Shown: positions 47,600 to 59,074 of the stretch, piece by piece | Numbering within the stretch: position 1 is the first letter of the stretch | How the letters are laid out: each line of letters opens with the position of its first letter | Assembly (NCBI GenBank): GCA_016858145.1 | Contig: JAEHOE010000102.1 | Span: 186,001 to 250,000 of the forward strand | Direction: 5' to 3' | Length of the DNA: 64,000 nt | Source of the DNA: Edaphochlamys debaryana | Taxonomy: Eukaryota > Chlorophyta > Chlorophyceae > Chlamydomonadales | Position numbers and translations under genes: made by a program | Notes under the pieces: generated by a model | Told to the model about the DNA's origin: nothing | Seen by the model: the letters and a program-made list of their open reading frames with translations, nothing else | Databases searched by the model: none

Positions 47600-48051
47600 C
47601 TCCTGACGGTCTGCCTTCTGGAGGGCCTGGCGAGGCCGGCGGCTCTCAATCGCGCTCTCGTGCGCGCTGCGGGGGGCGCGGGCGGGGCCGCAGCTGCGGG
47701 TGGAGGCGGAGGCGGAGGGGGCGGTGTTGCAGGATGAGGAGGGCGGAGGTTCCCGTAGCCGTAGCTGCGGGTGTAGAAGAAAACAACGAAGCGAAGCGCT
47801 TGGTTGTGGCGTAGGGCGTGTGGGTCCGGCCGGCTATGTCCAGGCCGAGGCGAGTAGACGCCTGACGAGCGCACCACCTCGGGTAGTGCGGGGTTCAAAC
47901 GGATTAATGGCCGGGTGCGAGCCCGCGTGCCGTGGTGCGGGCTGGTGGTGGAGAGGGGTTGAGGGCTGCACGGAGCCAGACTCGAATATTGGGCCCCCTG
48001 GGGGGGACCACGGGGCTCAGCCCTTTTCCTGCCTTCGGGGAGCCACCCTTG
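47600..48051 (-). mobile_element. 452-bp dispersed element, copy 2, flanked by 9-bp direct repeats
   Basis: TCTTAGCGT occurs immediately before (47591-47599) and after (48052-48060), as expected of a target-site duplication. The interior, read on the - strand, begins CAAGGGTGGCTCC and matches the element at 34264-34640. No clear terminal inverted repeats and no transposase. A long reverse-strand open frame through it is low-complexity Pro/Ala and is not proposed as a gene. It lies about 340 bp upstream of gene C's start. Confidence 0.75.
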
Positions 48052-48386
48052 TCTTAGCGTGATATGCATCAGTATGCATCAGTAAGCTTCTGGAGCACAT
48101 ACGGACGCGCTCGAAGCGGAAGTCATGTGACCTCCTCGCATGCGAGAATCGCCCACTGAACCGCTGGAGCTACCGGTCGGCCCTCCATCGGCATCTTGCT
48201 TACATGATGAGCTCCTAAGTATATGCATCGGAGGTCACCGCGTGCCAGCGCGTTAGCGCGTTTGCGCTGGGCACGTACCCGACACGGTCGTCAGTGCCCC
48301 CATCCGCCCGCTCCGAACACTTCCAGTTCGCGTTGATAGATACATACGTGTAGCACGGTAGCGTGTCCACGGGGGTGCCTTGCTGC

Positions 48387-48682
48387 GTACCGCTCCGCAT
48401 ACTGCTATAAGTCCTCGTAGCTTGTGCACTACGCGGCGATGCCCGCCCCGCCCCCCCCCCCTCCCGCCCCCGCGGGGGACCTCGACACCATGAGTGGCTC
48501 AGGAAAGTAGGCTTCCAATAAGGGCCGTCGCGCGCTTCCCATAGCATGCCCATGTCTGCTAGCTGCTCTCAGCTGCATCCCCGACTACATCGTCTGCGCG
48601 TACCGCTCCGTGTAGTGCGAGAAAGCCCCGTTGCTTGTGTGCTACGCGGGGGCTATGCCCGCCCCCCCGCCCCCCCCCCCAC
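48387..48682. repeat. Local direct duplication with poly-C tracts
   Basis: Segments 48387-48465 and 48599-48682 share GCGTACCGCTCCG, CTTGTG(C/T)(A/G)CTACGCGG and ATGCCCGCCC followed by C runs of 10 or more. They lie downstream of the FKBP gene's 3' end and are non-coding. Confidence 0.7.
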
Positions 48683-48958
48683 CGGCCGGTAATGCGACAA
48701 GGTCCTGGGGGTGTGCCAGCCCCTCCCGGCACTCGCACCATTCCAAGACTCACATGCTTGCGAGCACCATGGGTGGAACACCCGCCAGGCTTGGCCCTCC
48801 AGCCTTCCACGCCATTCGTACACCTGGGTGCATCCTCCTGACACAACGCCAGCAATGCATATGTGCGGTGCCCTGGGGCCGCCCCAGGCCCCCAGCCCAC
48901 TGATCGCCGTGGTACGGCGTCGTACACATGCCGTCCGCACTGCACACCGAACCGTACA

Positions 48959-51900
48959 CTACGAGGGAGGAACGGACACGCGCACGAGCTCCAGGTCGTA
49001 CTTGAGGGTGGCACCGGGAGGCACTTGGCCCTGCAGCGGGGAGGCGGGCGGAGTGGGGGGTCCGGGTCAGGCCGGCAGTTTCAGGGACAAGGAGGGCCGG
49101 CGTAGCTGAGGCCACCCCCACCATGGTGCACCCCCACCATGGTGCACCCCCACCATGGTGCCCCCCCACCATGGTGCACCCACACCGCACAATGAAACTG
49201 TCCTACGAACCGACCTCTCTTGAAAACAGGACTTGTCTCGAAACTCCCCCAGGTGGTGCTATCGCCCTGTCACTTGTCACCCCCGCAACCTACGAGGCGC
49301 CTTCACAAGGCGACACGCCCTCCCACAGGGGCGCAGTCTGCCTTAGCCCCACACAAACGAGCCCCCCTCGAAGCCCGTCTCCCCGCTGCTGCCCAGGCAA
49401 TAGCATTACTCCCACCTGGCTGAACGTCGCCCCACGCTCGCCGAAGCCCAGCGCAGGCGGGACGACGATGGTGCGCCGTCCGCCGGCCCGCATGGTTGCC
49501 AGCACCTGGCGGAGGAGAGGCAGAGGCGGAGAGCGGGTGCGGGTCATGGGCAAAGTCCTCGGGTTTATAATGAAGGATCCTCAAAAGAATCACAGCGCTG
49601 GACGCTGCGGCCGTTCGGCCTACTCCACGGGCCTTGCCTCCTGCAAGACCTAGAACTGCGCAAAGCGCGACCATCAACCGCCTGGGGCTTGACCCCGCCC
49701 GTAACTGGGCCATAGAATCGCCCATCCCCTAAGGGTACCCCTGCCGCATCCAGCCCCCCCCCTCACGAAACAGGATATCCGCCCCTTTAAACCAGCGAGG
49801 CGCCAGGCCCTTGGCTTGCAGCTCATCGAAGATAGGCTTCCGCTCCTTCCTCAGCGCCCTGCCGAGCGCGTTGAGGTAGGGCGTCACCACCACCCCGCTC
49901 ACCACCCGCACCTCCTTCGCCCTGCGCCGAAACTCAGCCCGCTGTGCTGCCGTTACCCCGACAACCACATTCCACCCCCCCTCCCCCTTCCAGCTCCGCT
50001 GGGCAAAGCACGGCCCCAATCTATGCCGGTATTCAGCCGCACAGCTGGTATGCCCGTGCTCGCACAACCCTCTCCTCCCCTGCCAGCACAACGCTTTCCT
50101 CTCTCGCAAAACGGCTCCACGCCACGCAACGGTCCCCAACAGCAGCAGCAGTCTTAGCCCCCCAACAGCAGCGTGGGGCGACGCACGCCCGAAGCCCTCT
50201 CCCCTACACTGGAGGTCTAGAGCGGCCCGCCCGTGCTCGCTCGCAGCCCCGTATCCCACCTGCTCGACGCCTTCGCACATGCCCCCGCTGTACGGCCGGC
50301 TGCCGTACGTCAGGACGATCGGGCGGCCGCGGGCACGAGTGGACTCGAAAGGCTGCCCATCGGCCGTGGCGCTGACAGGGAGGGCAGTGGGTGAGTTGGT
50401 AACGGGGGAGGGGCACGTGGCTCGGTGCACGGGGTGCGGCGGCGAGGTATGCGCAGGGGTGTGTGGCTGAGAGGGCCACGGCGCAAGCCCCTTTCCCCCT
50501 TCACGTCCGCAGCTGCCCACACATGCGTGAACGCCGGCGCGCGTGTGCTGGCTCTCGTGCGTTGATTGAAGCGCACGCCAGGTCCCCGCTTACACCACCG
50601 CTGACCCTTGGGACGCCCACGTCCCCCACCCTTCCACCCCTCTCCCCCCACATGCCCTCCCCCACGTGCCCTCCCCCCTCCTCACGTGAACTCCAGCACC
50701 ACCAGAGCTCCCCTGAAGGGGCTCTGGCCGCCGCCGATGCGAAGGTCCCTGTACGACACGCCGCTGGGCAGCACCACCTGTGGGGGCAGAGGGGCGGGGG
50801 GCAGAGGGGCGGGGGGCAAGGAGGGAGGGCCGGGCAGCGTCAGGCGGGGAGCAGGGGGTGAGAGGTGCACTACGCGAGAGCGTGAAGGGGGGAGGAGGCC
50901 GCGCTTGAGAGGCTGCGTCGCGGCCACGCAGAATGACACCACACCATGCCCTAGGACAGAGAGGAGGCGCCGCGCCCAGAGCAACTCCGCAAAGCTTTGC
51001 GTTCTTCCTTGCCTCTCCGCGTCCACACAACGGCAGCGCAGTCCGCGCCGCCTTTCGCCCGACCCGTTCGCTGCAGAGGCCTGCTCCCTGCCCGTCCACC
51101 TTCCTCCCCACCCCCACCCTGCCCTCAAGCTCCCTTCGTGTGCCTAGCTTCCCTTGCGCAGGCGATCCCGCTCAGCCCACCCCGCTCGCCCACCCCACGC
51201 CCACCCCCCGAGCCCCCACCTCCGGCGCGTCCTCCACGTCCCGTACCCCGCTCTCCTCGCTCGCAACCTCAAGCCGGGTCTTGATCTGTTGTGCAAGGGA
51301 GGCCGGGTAAGGTAGCGGAGAGGGGGAGCCATGGCCAGTTGGCGTTAGAGCGGGGCGACGAGCAGCGACGAGTCGGCCTGGAGTTCATTTTGCTCATGAT
51401 TTACGGTCAGGCAACCGTCAACCGTCAACCGTCCTACACGTGCCCTGTAGCGACCATGCGTGTTGCCGCTGGCCGGCCCCACCTGCTCTCCCAGGCTGCC
51501 AACCGCCAGGAACCCGAGCCACGCCAGGCCGCCGGCAATACTGGGGGGGGGGGGGATCGGGGGCACACACACGGGATGGGGGCAGGTAGCAGAAGCCTCT
51601 CCCGTGAAGCCAAGCGTCACACCTGAAAACGCACAGCGAGTGACCGGTCGGCTGCTCAGTCCCAAACCTCCCACTGCACATGCACGCCCAGCCCGAGGGG
51701 CCCCCTCACAGGAAGCTCACAGGAGGGCACAGGTGAGGGCACAGGCCCCCCACGCACCCGAAGCGACGCGTCAAGAAGGTCGCGATAGCATCCGTGGACT
51801 CTGCCTTGCGCTTCCGCGTCTTGCGGATGCCGCTGGAAAGCACGTCAGAGGAGCTGGTGGGGGAGGGCAGGTCCGTGGAGCTGGTGGGGGAGTCCTCGGG

Positions 51901-51972
51901 CTGTCCCCGGGCTGGCGAGTCCACAGTCTTGGCGTCCGGGCCACTCCGCGTGCGCAGGCTGGGCCGAGGCAC
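48959..51972 (-). CDS. Thylakoid-lumen FKBP-type peptidyl-prolyl isomerase
   Basis: Exons in coding order: 51972(?)-51758, 51540-51483, 51285-51220, 50777-50686, 50371-50260, 49505-49416 and 49030-48959 (TAG). All phases match. The N-terminal part is Ser-rich, followed by a twin-arginine signal (FLTRRFG + IAGGLAWLGFLAVG) whose RR and hydrophobic core are joined by splicing at 51758/51540. It is therefore probably a plastid protein exported by the Tat route to the lumen. The FKBP domain reads LPSGVSYRDLRIGGG, LVVLEFTATADGQPFEST, TMRAGGRRTIVVPPALGFG and LKYDLELVRV. Against FKBP12, the active-site FD is FE and the 'VI.GW' Trp is replaced (CEGVE), so catalysis may be weak. The start is uncertain: ATG 51972 is the best in-frame choice, but an upstream exon could exist. 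Confidence 0.85.
49112..49182. repeat. 16-bp minisatellite in an FKBP intron
   Basis: About four to five tandem copies of CACCCCCACCATGGTG, one with a longer C run, within the last intron of the FKBP gene (49031-49415). Confidence 0.9.
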
Positions 51973-53134
51973 GACTCGCGCCAGGCCCAGGCGTAGAGCC
52001 GCACTGCCTTCGCGGAGGGACAGTCACCGGGCCAATCGTGCAGCATGTCAACAAATGTGTGGCTGGTGAGAGGCGCTTTGTGGCGGGCCGCCCGTAAAAT
52101 CAAGTACCTGACGAGCTTCGAGGCGAAGCGTGCCGCGCCCCCACGCGCTGAGGAAGCGCGCTGAGCATTCTGGGCGAGTCGCTCCTCAGGCAAGCAGAGT
52201 GCACTTGGCAAGTATTGAAGTCGCAAGCTCACTAGCACGCTATGAAAGGTCTGCCGACGCGTTGGCGCGACCAGTTGGTTGGTGAGCTTGCACGTCGGCT
52301 TGCAAGCCGACCCGCGAGGCCACACTTCGCTCTCAAAGCCTAAGGGGTGAAACTCTCGGAGCAGGCAACTCAACACGCAATTTCACCCCTCAGGTGCAAC
52401 GAGCCAGCGAGCACGTCCCAGGGGTCAGCACGTCGCCGGATCCCTGCCCGTCCCTGCAGGTCCCTGCCCTCCGGCCCCTGGCCCCTGCTGGACCTACCCC
52501 TAAGCGCACCCAGAGGCACAGGCACACGACACACAACCTGCAGCGAACTGGAGGCCGCCACCGCGCAACAACCAACGAGTGCGGGTTGTCCATCCAGAAG
52601 GGGCATGGAAAGCCTTCCTCGAACGCCAGGCACACGCCACACAACCCGATGTGGGCGCCAAAACCCCCGTAACCCTGCCGCAGCAAGTCTGAACAACTTC
52701 AAATCAAAGCCCAAAGCAGAGCCAAAACCGTACGGTACTGACCCGGGAAAACCCCGCAGTCCACATCGTCCACACCTGGACTGGCACCCTGGTGGCATGC
52801 CCCCCCGTCAGCGCTGCCCTCTATAGCCATCACTGGGGCCTTCCGTGGCGCGGGCGCCCGTTCGCCCTGCCTCACTGGGCCCTCCCGTTGTCCTTGCCTC
52901 TGCCCTCTCCCCCTGGCCTTCGCTGCACCACAGCCGGCGCCCCCTGCTTCGGCCCCCGGCCGCTGGGACGTTCGACGTCAAAGTGCCTGGTCCCCGCAGC
53001 TCCCCTGTCTGCCCTTGCCTCCCGCTGACCCACACACGCCAGGGCGGAACCGAAGAGGCGTGCCAGTGGACTAGCGGGGGCTCTCCGCTTCCCCAGAGCC
53101 CACAGCCCCGCCCCGCCCCGCCAGGCGCTGCTGC
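51973..53134. other. Interval between FKBP and ML-domain genes; possible decayed coding remnants
   Basis: On the - strand, frames at 52376-51940 (containing FASKLVRYLILRAARHK and HTFVDMLHDWPG) and 52686-52500 (GGFGAHIGLCGVCLAFEEG; FWMDNPHSLVV) look protein-like but do not join into a gene that I can define. They could be remnants of a transposon-encoded protein. The FKBP promoter or a first exon may also lie here. Confidence 0.3.
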
Positions 53135-54279
53135 TCACGCCTGCCGCCGCCGCGCAACAGCGCTCCCGCCCCGCAGCCGCCACTCCTTCCCACCGGCCCG
53201 CTGCTCCGCCGCCTCTCCGGAAGCAGCCGCCACGCTAGATCCGGATCCGGATGAGGATACCAGTCCTGGGCCCGTGGCCCGGACGGCCGAGGGCAGCACG
53301 AGGCTGAAGTTCACGTTGACGCAGGCAAGCTCGGAGCCATCCGACCCTCGGGCCACCACCTGAAGCCCGTAGTCCCCCTGAGGAGTTATTAGGGGACGGG
53401 GCAGAGGGCGGATGGACAGGCAAGCGAGAAGGCGGTCCAGGGTTGCTTGCCCTCCTCTATTAATGTACCGGTCGCGGTCGTGGCTAGCGCTGGGCGGAGG
53501 GGACAGTTCACTAAAAGGGACTGCAAGCCCGGGCATCCTCGCCTCCGCAAACTGGCCTCGGCTTCAAGGTGAGGCAAGGTCCATCCGTTTAGATGCCTTG
53601 GCGGAGCCAACACACGCCCACAGACTGGCTTGCGTTTGCCCTGTGACAGTACCCCAACGCATGCACCCTTTCAGAGGCTGTGGCTTCCTCACCGGAGGAG
53701 CGATCGGGGGCAGCGCCTCCACCAGCGTAAGAGCAATCGGCCCGGCGGGCACGGGACACGTCGTCTTGCTGCACAGGTCCGAGCTAGAGGAATAGATCGG
53801 CAGCCCCGAGAAGGACACGGTCATATCCACGGAGCCGCCCTGCAGGTCGTTGGCTGCGCAGTAAGCGGCGGGGAGGGGGGCACGGGGCGGTATGCGCGGG
53901 AAGGTGGAGTGGCAGACTCCAGGACCAGGACTGGTGGAGTGGTGACTGCCTTGTCACGCGAGTCAAGACCTGTTGGTTGCATTGACCAAAGACGACAGCG
54001 CGTGCGCTATAGGTCTGGAGGCCGTTGTCGCATGCCAAATGCCCCACGCACCTGGGCCCTCGCTAGTCCAGAACTCGCCTCACCTATCTCGCCGGTAATG
54101 ACAAAGGTTGCCGGTGAGCCGATAACCGGCGGGTCCGGCGTGAGCGTAACCGAGCTGGGCACGAAAGCCGTGAGCTCGTTATCGCATGGGCTCCAAGTCA
54201 TCTGGTCTGCGGTGCAACCAGCCAAGAAGGCCAGCGCTGCGGCCAGCAGCATGGCTCCGCGCTTTGAGCTCGGATGCAT
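53135..54279 (-). CDS. ML-domain (NPC2/MD-2-related) lipid-recognition protein
   Basis: Three exons, 54279-54084, 53853-53693 and 53377-53135, join in phase (1, 0) to give 199 residues. The start MHPSSKRGAMLLAAALAFLAGC is a signal peptide. The mature part begins WSPCDNELTAFVPSSVTLTPDPP and continues VITGEIA-NDLQGGSVDMTVSFSGLPIYSSS, DLCSKTTCPVPAGPIALTL and GDYGLQVVARGSDGSELACVNVNFSL. This is the NPC2/ML pattern: a Cys near the start, a central C-x5-CPVPAG pair and a final 'ac-.v.f.l' strand. Such proteins bind sterols or phospholipids in the vacuole or extracellular space. About 50 residues of low-complexity Ser/Ala/Arg-rich sequence follow the domain, which is longer than usual. Confidence 0.88.
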
Positions 54280-56385
54280 GGCAGGGCTTGTCGGTGCTTT
54301 CTCGAGTTGCTGAGAAGTCAATTCGGGTGGTATGACAGCGAGCGTCTTGCAATGACTTGTAACGGGCAGTAGGGGAGGCTGTGCGGGGCGTGTGGAATGC
54401 GGGGCGTCCAGGCGCATCTAGGGTTAAGCCCAGGGCGGCCCTGGGAGGGCCCGTCTGCCCCGCCGCCCGGCCCTGCCGGCGTTGGCCCGAGGGACAGACC
54501 GCTTGCCCTGCGCCCCCTTGTCGATAATAACCCCTGGCCCTAAAGTGGCCAGGACTTCCACTTCACACGGATTCACCAGGCTCCTGGAGGCATGCCCTGT
54601 CTGTGCCCAGCGGTGCTGACTGTCGAGGGCGCCCTCAGGTGTCAGAAGTCCTACTGACTCCATCGCCTTCAGGCCGAGACAAGGAAGCTTCGACTGCGCC
54701 CACTCAACGTGTTGTGCGCTGAACCATGCGAGTGAGGGCTGAGGGGCTCGAGTGGCTGGGAGGTGTACGTGGCAACTTGGCAATCAGGTGGCCATACCCC
54801 CGCCCCGGCTGCCGGCTCCACTTGGGGTGCCAGTGTGCGCACGCTCGCGGCCAAGCACAGCTCCGTAGTGTTGTGTACACTGGTGTCAAGTCCTGCCCGA
54901 GCGGGCCCGTCTCAGACCAGCACTGCCTCAACGCACCTTCAGCACTCCTAACCAGATCCAACAGACAGATACACAATGGCCCCACACACAAGCTGCCTGT
55001 CTTGAAGAACGAAATGACCTGTGCCAGAACACGCGGCCCCACGCCCCTCCCGGCAAGAAGAAATGTCAAGGGGACAGCCCCGAGAAATCCCCTGTCCACA
55101 GAATATGCAACTGCTCATGGAGCCCTGCAAAGCACCTTCATAACAAGGGCCTTCGAGCAGCCGAATCGACTGAGGCGGCGCAAGCAATAAGTAGTGCGGG
55201 ATGTCCACGGCAGCAAGCCAACACTCCGCTGGCTCACCCCTCCTCGTCGCCGCATACGGTATCGCCGCGTCCAGCCCATGGCCCGGCGCGCGTCTCCGCT
55301 AAGTGCCTCTCAATATTGATCGATCTCACGCAACGCGCCCCCCAACGGTCGCCGCAATCTCCGCCGGGCCACTCCGCTATGGCTGCGCCCACTCAAGGGG
55401 CCAACCCCCGCGGCCCGTAGTGTAGTGAGCCACGCGCTCTAGACATACGCATCATAGCTCCCCGGCGCAGCACCTCCAACGCAAAATGCTCGGCAGGTGG
55501 CGGCGCAAGGGGCCTTGTTATTGGTCACGCCGCGGACGGCAGAGCCACGGCGTGGGCCACGCATCTTCCGCTTGGCCCAGCCCCAAGGAAAATCCGCCGC
55601 GGGCGGGGCTTGCACCGGCCGGCTCTTCTTTCGGCCCACACGGCTGCTTCTGTATCACCCCGCCACTGTCCGACGCTCGCTCGGGCAGGCTCTGTGTCTG
55701 CGGCTGCCTATGACTGCACTGTGGTACTCACCCGACGCAACGCGGCCCCACTCGACACCCGGGCGACCTGGGCTCACGCGCCACCCCTGACCCGACAAGC
55801 TCCCACACCTTCACACAGCCCCCAACCCGCATGCACACGAAACGCAAGGCGACAGTCCTCGGGTCGACACGCACTAACACGCAACGCCGTCAACGCCCGG
55901 CCCTAAGCCCTCGCCCGACACGTACCATCGACGCAGGCATGCGCATTCCTGCGAGAAGGCGAAGCTTGCCGTTCGCTGAAAACAACAGGCCCGGCCTTTG
56001 GTCAGGCGCACAGCGTTGTTCTCCGCGCCCGCGCCGCATCCTTCAGGGCAGCATAGGGCCGGCCGCCGTGCTCCGGTCGCCGCAATTGAAACAGAATGCC
56101 TCTCGCCTCTCTCACTCGAGCAGTCCACTCTCAGCTGGCTTGTCACTCACACGCACCACCGCAAGTCCCGTCTAGCGTACAAACGGCGGCAGGGCCGGCG
56201 GTGGCGGCAGCGGCACCTTCAGGCCGCCCTCCTGCTCCACCACACGCCGGGCCCCGGCCGACCGTCAAGTCATTCCGCGCGCAGCCTCCACGCCTGCTCG
56301 CCCGCCCGCCGTGGCCCACATCATCACCACGATGCCGGCTGAAACAGGGGGACGACGCAAGCGGGTGCACTGCAGCGCGCGCCGC
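54280..56385. other. Gene-poor interval between ML-domain gene and PSY
   Basis: About 2.1 kb with no recognisable gene or RNA. Frames are short and of biased composition. It should contain the ML-gene promoter on its left and the PSY 3' UTR on its right. I saw no TTACA (TGTAA on the - strand) within a few hundred bases of the PSY stop. Confidence 0.5.
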
Positions 56386-58586
56386 TTACGGCCGCTTCGG
56401 CAGCAGGGACCGCGCGTAGGCGACGGGCAGCGAGGCCATCTTGCGCCACTTGGGCACGTACGCCCGCTTGGTGAAGTTGTCGTAGTCGTTGCGCTCAATG
56501 GCGTCCAGGATCTGGCGGTACAGGATGAGCGCGGACCTGCAAAGCGGGGAATCAAAGGGGAACGGAGGTTCAGGCAGTGGCGGAAACACGGGACAAGGCT
56601 TCGCAACCCGAAGCTCCCCCGCGCTGTGCGTTCGTCCGGACGGACGGGAGGGTAATGCAACGCACTAGGAGAACAGCGGAGGGGCAGGGAAGGGCAGGGC
56701 GCCAACAGTACAACAACGACGCAGCCAGACGCAACCACGCCGGCCCCGTCAATTTAGCCCCGCACAGCTCGCGCACGACGCAGCAAAACCACCCTGACAA
56801 CACCGCCCGCGCTACTAATCGCCGAGCTTCGCACAAGTTTAGGTTCGCAAGAGATTCCCCCAGCCCGGCTCACCAGACGGGCCAGCGCGCCGCAGGAGAC
56901 AGCAGGTCCACGCCGGCCTCCGCATCGGCGAAGTACTGCCGCGCACGCGTGATCTGGAAGCCCATGAACCCGCGCCAGCGGTCGTCCATCTCGCCCGTGG
57001 AGGGCGCGTGCAGGCCCACCAGCATCTGCGCGGGCAGGGCGGCGGGTGGTCTCAGCACGAGCGTGGGGGTTTCACTTTGGGGAGAGGTGCAACGAGGCGG
57101 CTGGTGCTGATGACAGGTGTTGGGGAGAGCGAGGACCCTTAGGAAGCCCGCTCGGACTCCATGTGTTGCCCACGCCCACTGGCGCTGCGTTCGCGGCCCC
57201 AGCTTTGCCGAGAGGCCACGACTAGCAGGCAGGCGGCCTCAGTCCGCTCTTGCTTACTGACCAGCTCGGCCCTTCCCACCCCGCACCCCCCGGGGTAGTG
57301 CAGAGCTGCAGCAAACACGTCGAGCACTTTACGGCGCCATGGCTGACTGAGCCCTCACCTCCTTCTCGGCGATGTTGTACTTCTCCAGCTCGTCCAGCGG
57401 CACGTAGACGCGGTTGCGCTGGTAGGCGTCCTCGCCCACGTCGCGGAGGATGTTGGTCAGCTGGTTGGCCGTGCCCAGCGCCAGCGCGGCGCGGTACACC
57501 GGCTCCAGCGGGCCCTGCAGGTGAAAATAGGGCGCACAGGCGAAAAGGAGGGGTGGCTCAGCGGCAAACAAACTGAGGGCGGCGAAGTGAGTGCTGGAGC
57601 GTGATGTGTTTGCGGTGAGCTGGCTGCGTGTCCAGCGGCATGAGTGCGCTGCCCCGCTCCAGAAGAGGAGGGCAGACGGCGAGCGGCGCAGAGGTGGGGT
57701 CACGTGCTGCCCGACCTGGGGCACCGCACCTCCGCAAGCGTGCCCAGGCCAGGAGAGCAACCTACCACCGCCCGCCACCCAGTCCCCCCCGACCCCATAC
57801 CGTTTTTGCCGCCCCAACCCTGCCTTACCTTGTAGGACGGGTCCACGCCCATGATGGGCATGCACATGAGCGCGACGGTGCCAGCCACGCGATAGCAGTA
57901 CTCATAGAGCTCGTCGAATGTCTCATAACGAGACTTGACGAGGTCCATGCGCATGCCCTCGATCATGTCGCGGAACGGCTGGATGTGGAGCGGGAACTTA
58001 GCTATCGTGTCTGTGAGCGCGGCATCGAGCTCGTCGTAGGGCTTCCCCTCAAAGAGGGCCTCCAGCCGCTCCTCCCAACGGTCGAGAGCCTGTGGGCAAG
58101 TGAATTATAAGGCAATTGGCGGCGGATGTCGATAGAGAGAAGAGCGTGCGCTCGAAGACGAACCTTGGGTGTGATTTTGGACGCATTCGGGCCGTCCACG
58201 AGCTCATCCGTTCGCCGGCACCAGACGTAGACTGCCCAGACGGCTTTCGCTTGTGCTGGGGTCATCAGCTGCGTGCCGAGGTAGAAGGTCTTGGCGTACT
58301 CGCTGGTAACCTGCCCGCATTTCGCGTATGCCTGGTCAAGGACCCCGCCGTTCCACTTGAAGCTGCTGGGCACGCTGGTGATTTGCGCCTGGTGCGCCTC
58401 AATGCAGCGCCTCATGGCATAATCCTCTACGTCGCGGCCTTTCAGAGCCGGCCGCGGCGCTGGGGCCGAGGAGGACGGCGCTGAAGTGGAGACATCCTGC
58501 GGCCTTAGCAGCGTTGCCCGCGCGAGGGCTGCACGCCGCGATCGTGCGGGGCAAGTGCGGCTGCTCTGGGCGCTCCTGAACGACAT
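56386..58586 (-). CDS. PSY: Phytoene synthase, chloroplast
   Basis: Condenses two geranylgeranyl diphosphates to phytoene, the first committed step of carotenoid synthesis in the plastid. Five exons: 58586-58164, 58089-57829, 57514-57359, 57025-56874 and 56536-56386 (TAA), with phases 0, 0, 0 and 2, giving 380 residues, which is normal for algal PSY. Residues 1-50 are Ser/Ala/Arg-rich with few acids, as a transit peptide should be. The first Asp-rich motif is DELVD (127-131) in [11 protein letters not shown]. The second is DVGED (253-257) in [22 protein letters not shown]. Other hallmarks are [32 protein letters not shown] and the C-terminal [28 protein letters not shown]. It diverges from SEM1. 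Its promoter and first exon are copied, inverted and broken, at 60.7-62.0 kb. Confidence 0.97.
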
Positions 58587-59074
58587 GGCTAAACGGTGGG
58601 TCGTCGGCGGCAAGCTCAGAATCAGTCGCGCATGGCCTTGCAAACTGTCGCGGGGTATAACGCTGTGGAGTGAGTCGCGTTGATGCTTGGAGTGCAATTG
58701 GTATTGATGCCGGCAGGCTGCACAGCTGGGTCAGTGCACTGGGACCGCATCTCCTGGCTGGGGCTCATCCGGCACCCGCTTGCAAAGATTCACCTCTCAC
58801 CCCGGCACGACTGCAGGCGTTTACAGGAGCTCCATCACACCCTCAATTGACAACTGCGCAGGCCAGTCGGGCCCTTTCGGTGGCCGCACTGTCCAACAAC
58901 CTGCACTTTGAGGAACCCTCGAGAGCGCCCAGACCCTATCAGCAAGTACTCAACGTCCACACTGTCGCGTTTAAAGCAAGCTTACGGCCTCGCGCCCGTC
59001 TGCGATAGAACACTCGCGCGCGATCTCAGAGCTTCTCGTTATTCAAGCCGACCCGGCTTTCTAGTCTCGGAAAA
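58587..59074. promoter_or_regulatory. Shared upstream region of PSY (-) and SEM1 (+)
   Basis: Only 488 bp separate the two start codons, so promoters and 5' UTRs of both genes lie here. A TTATA-like motif on the - strand near 58655-58660 is about 70 bp from the PSY start. About 295 bp of this region (58587-58881) is duplicated in inverted orientation at 60710-61011. No specific light-responsive element could be assigned by eye. Confidence 0.6.

Noticed and set aside
47593..48069. 158-codon reverse-strand frame with a poly-Pro/Ala run
   Set aside because: It coincides with the 452-bp repeat element flanked by direct repeats, and the matching copy at 34.3 kb does not keep the frame.
51940..52376. 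Frame containing FASKLVRYLILRAARHK, faintly reminiscent of a MAGE/NSE3 start
   Set aside because: Too short, no further MAGE-like exons, and no consistent splice chain; kept only as a possible remnant.
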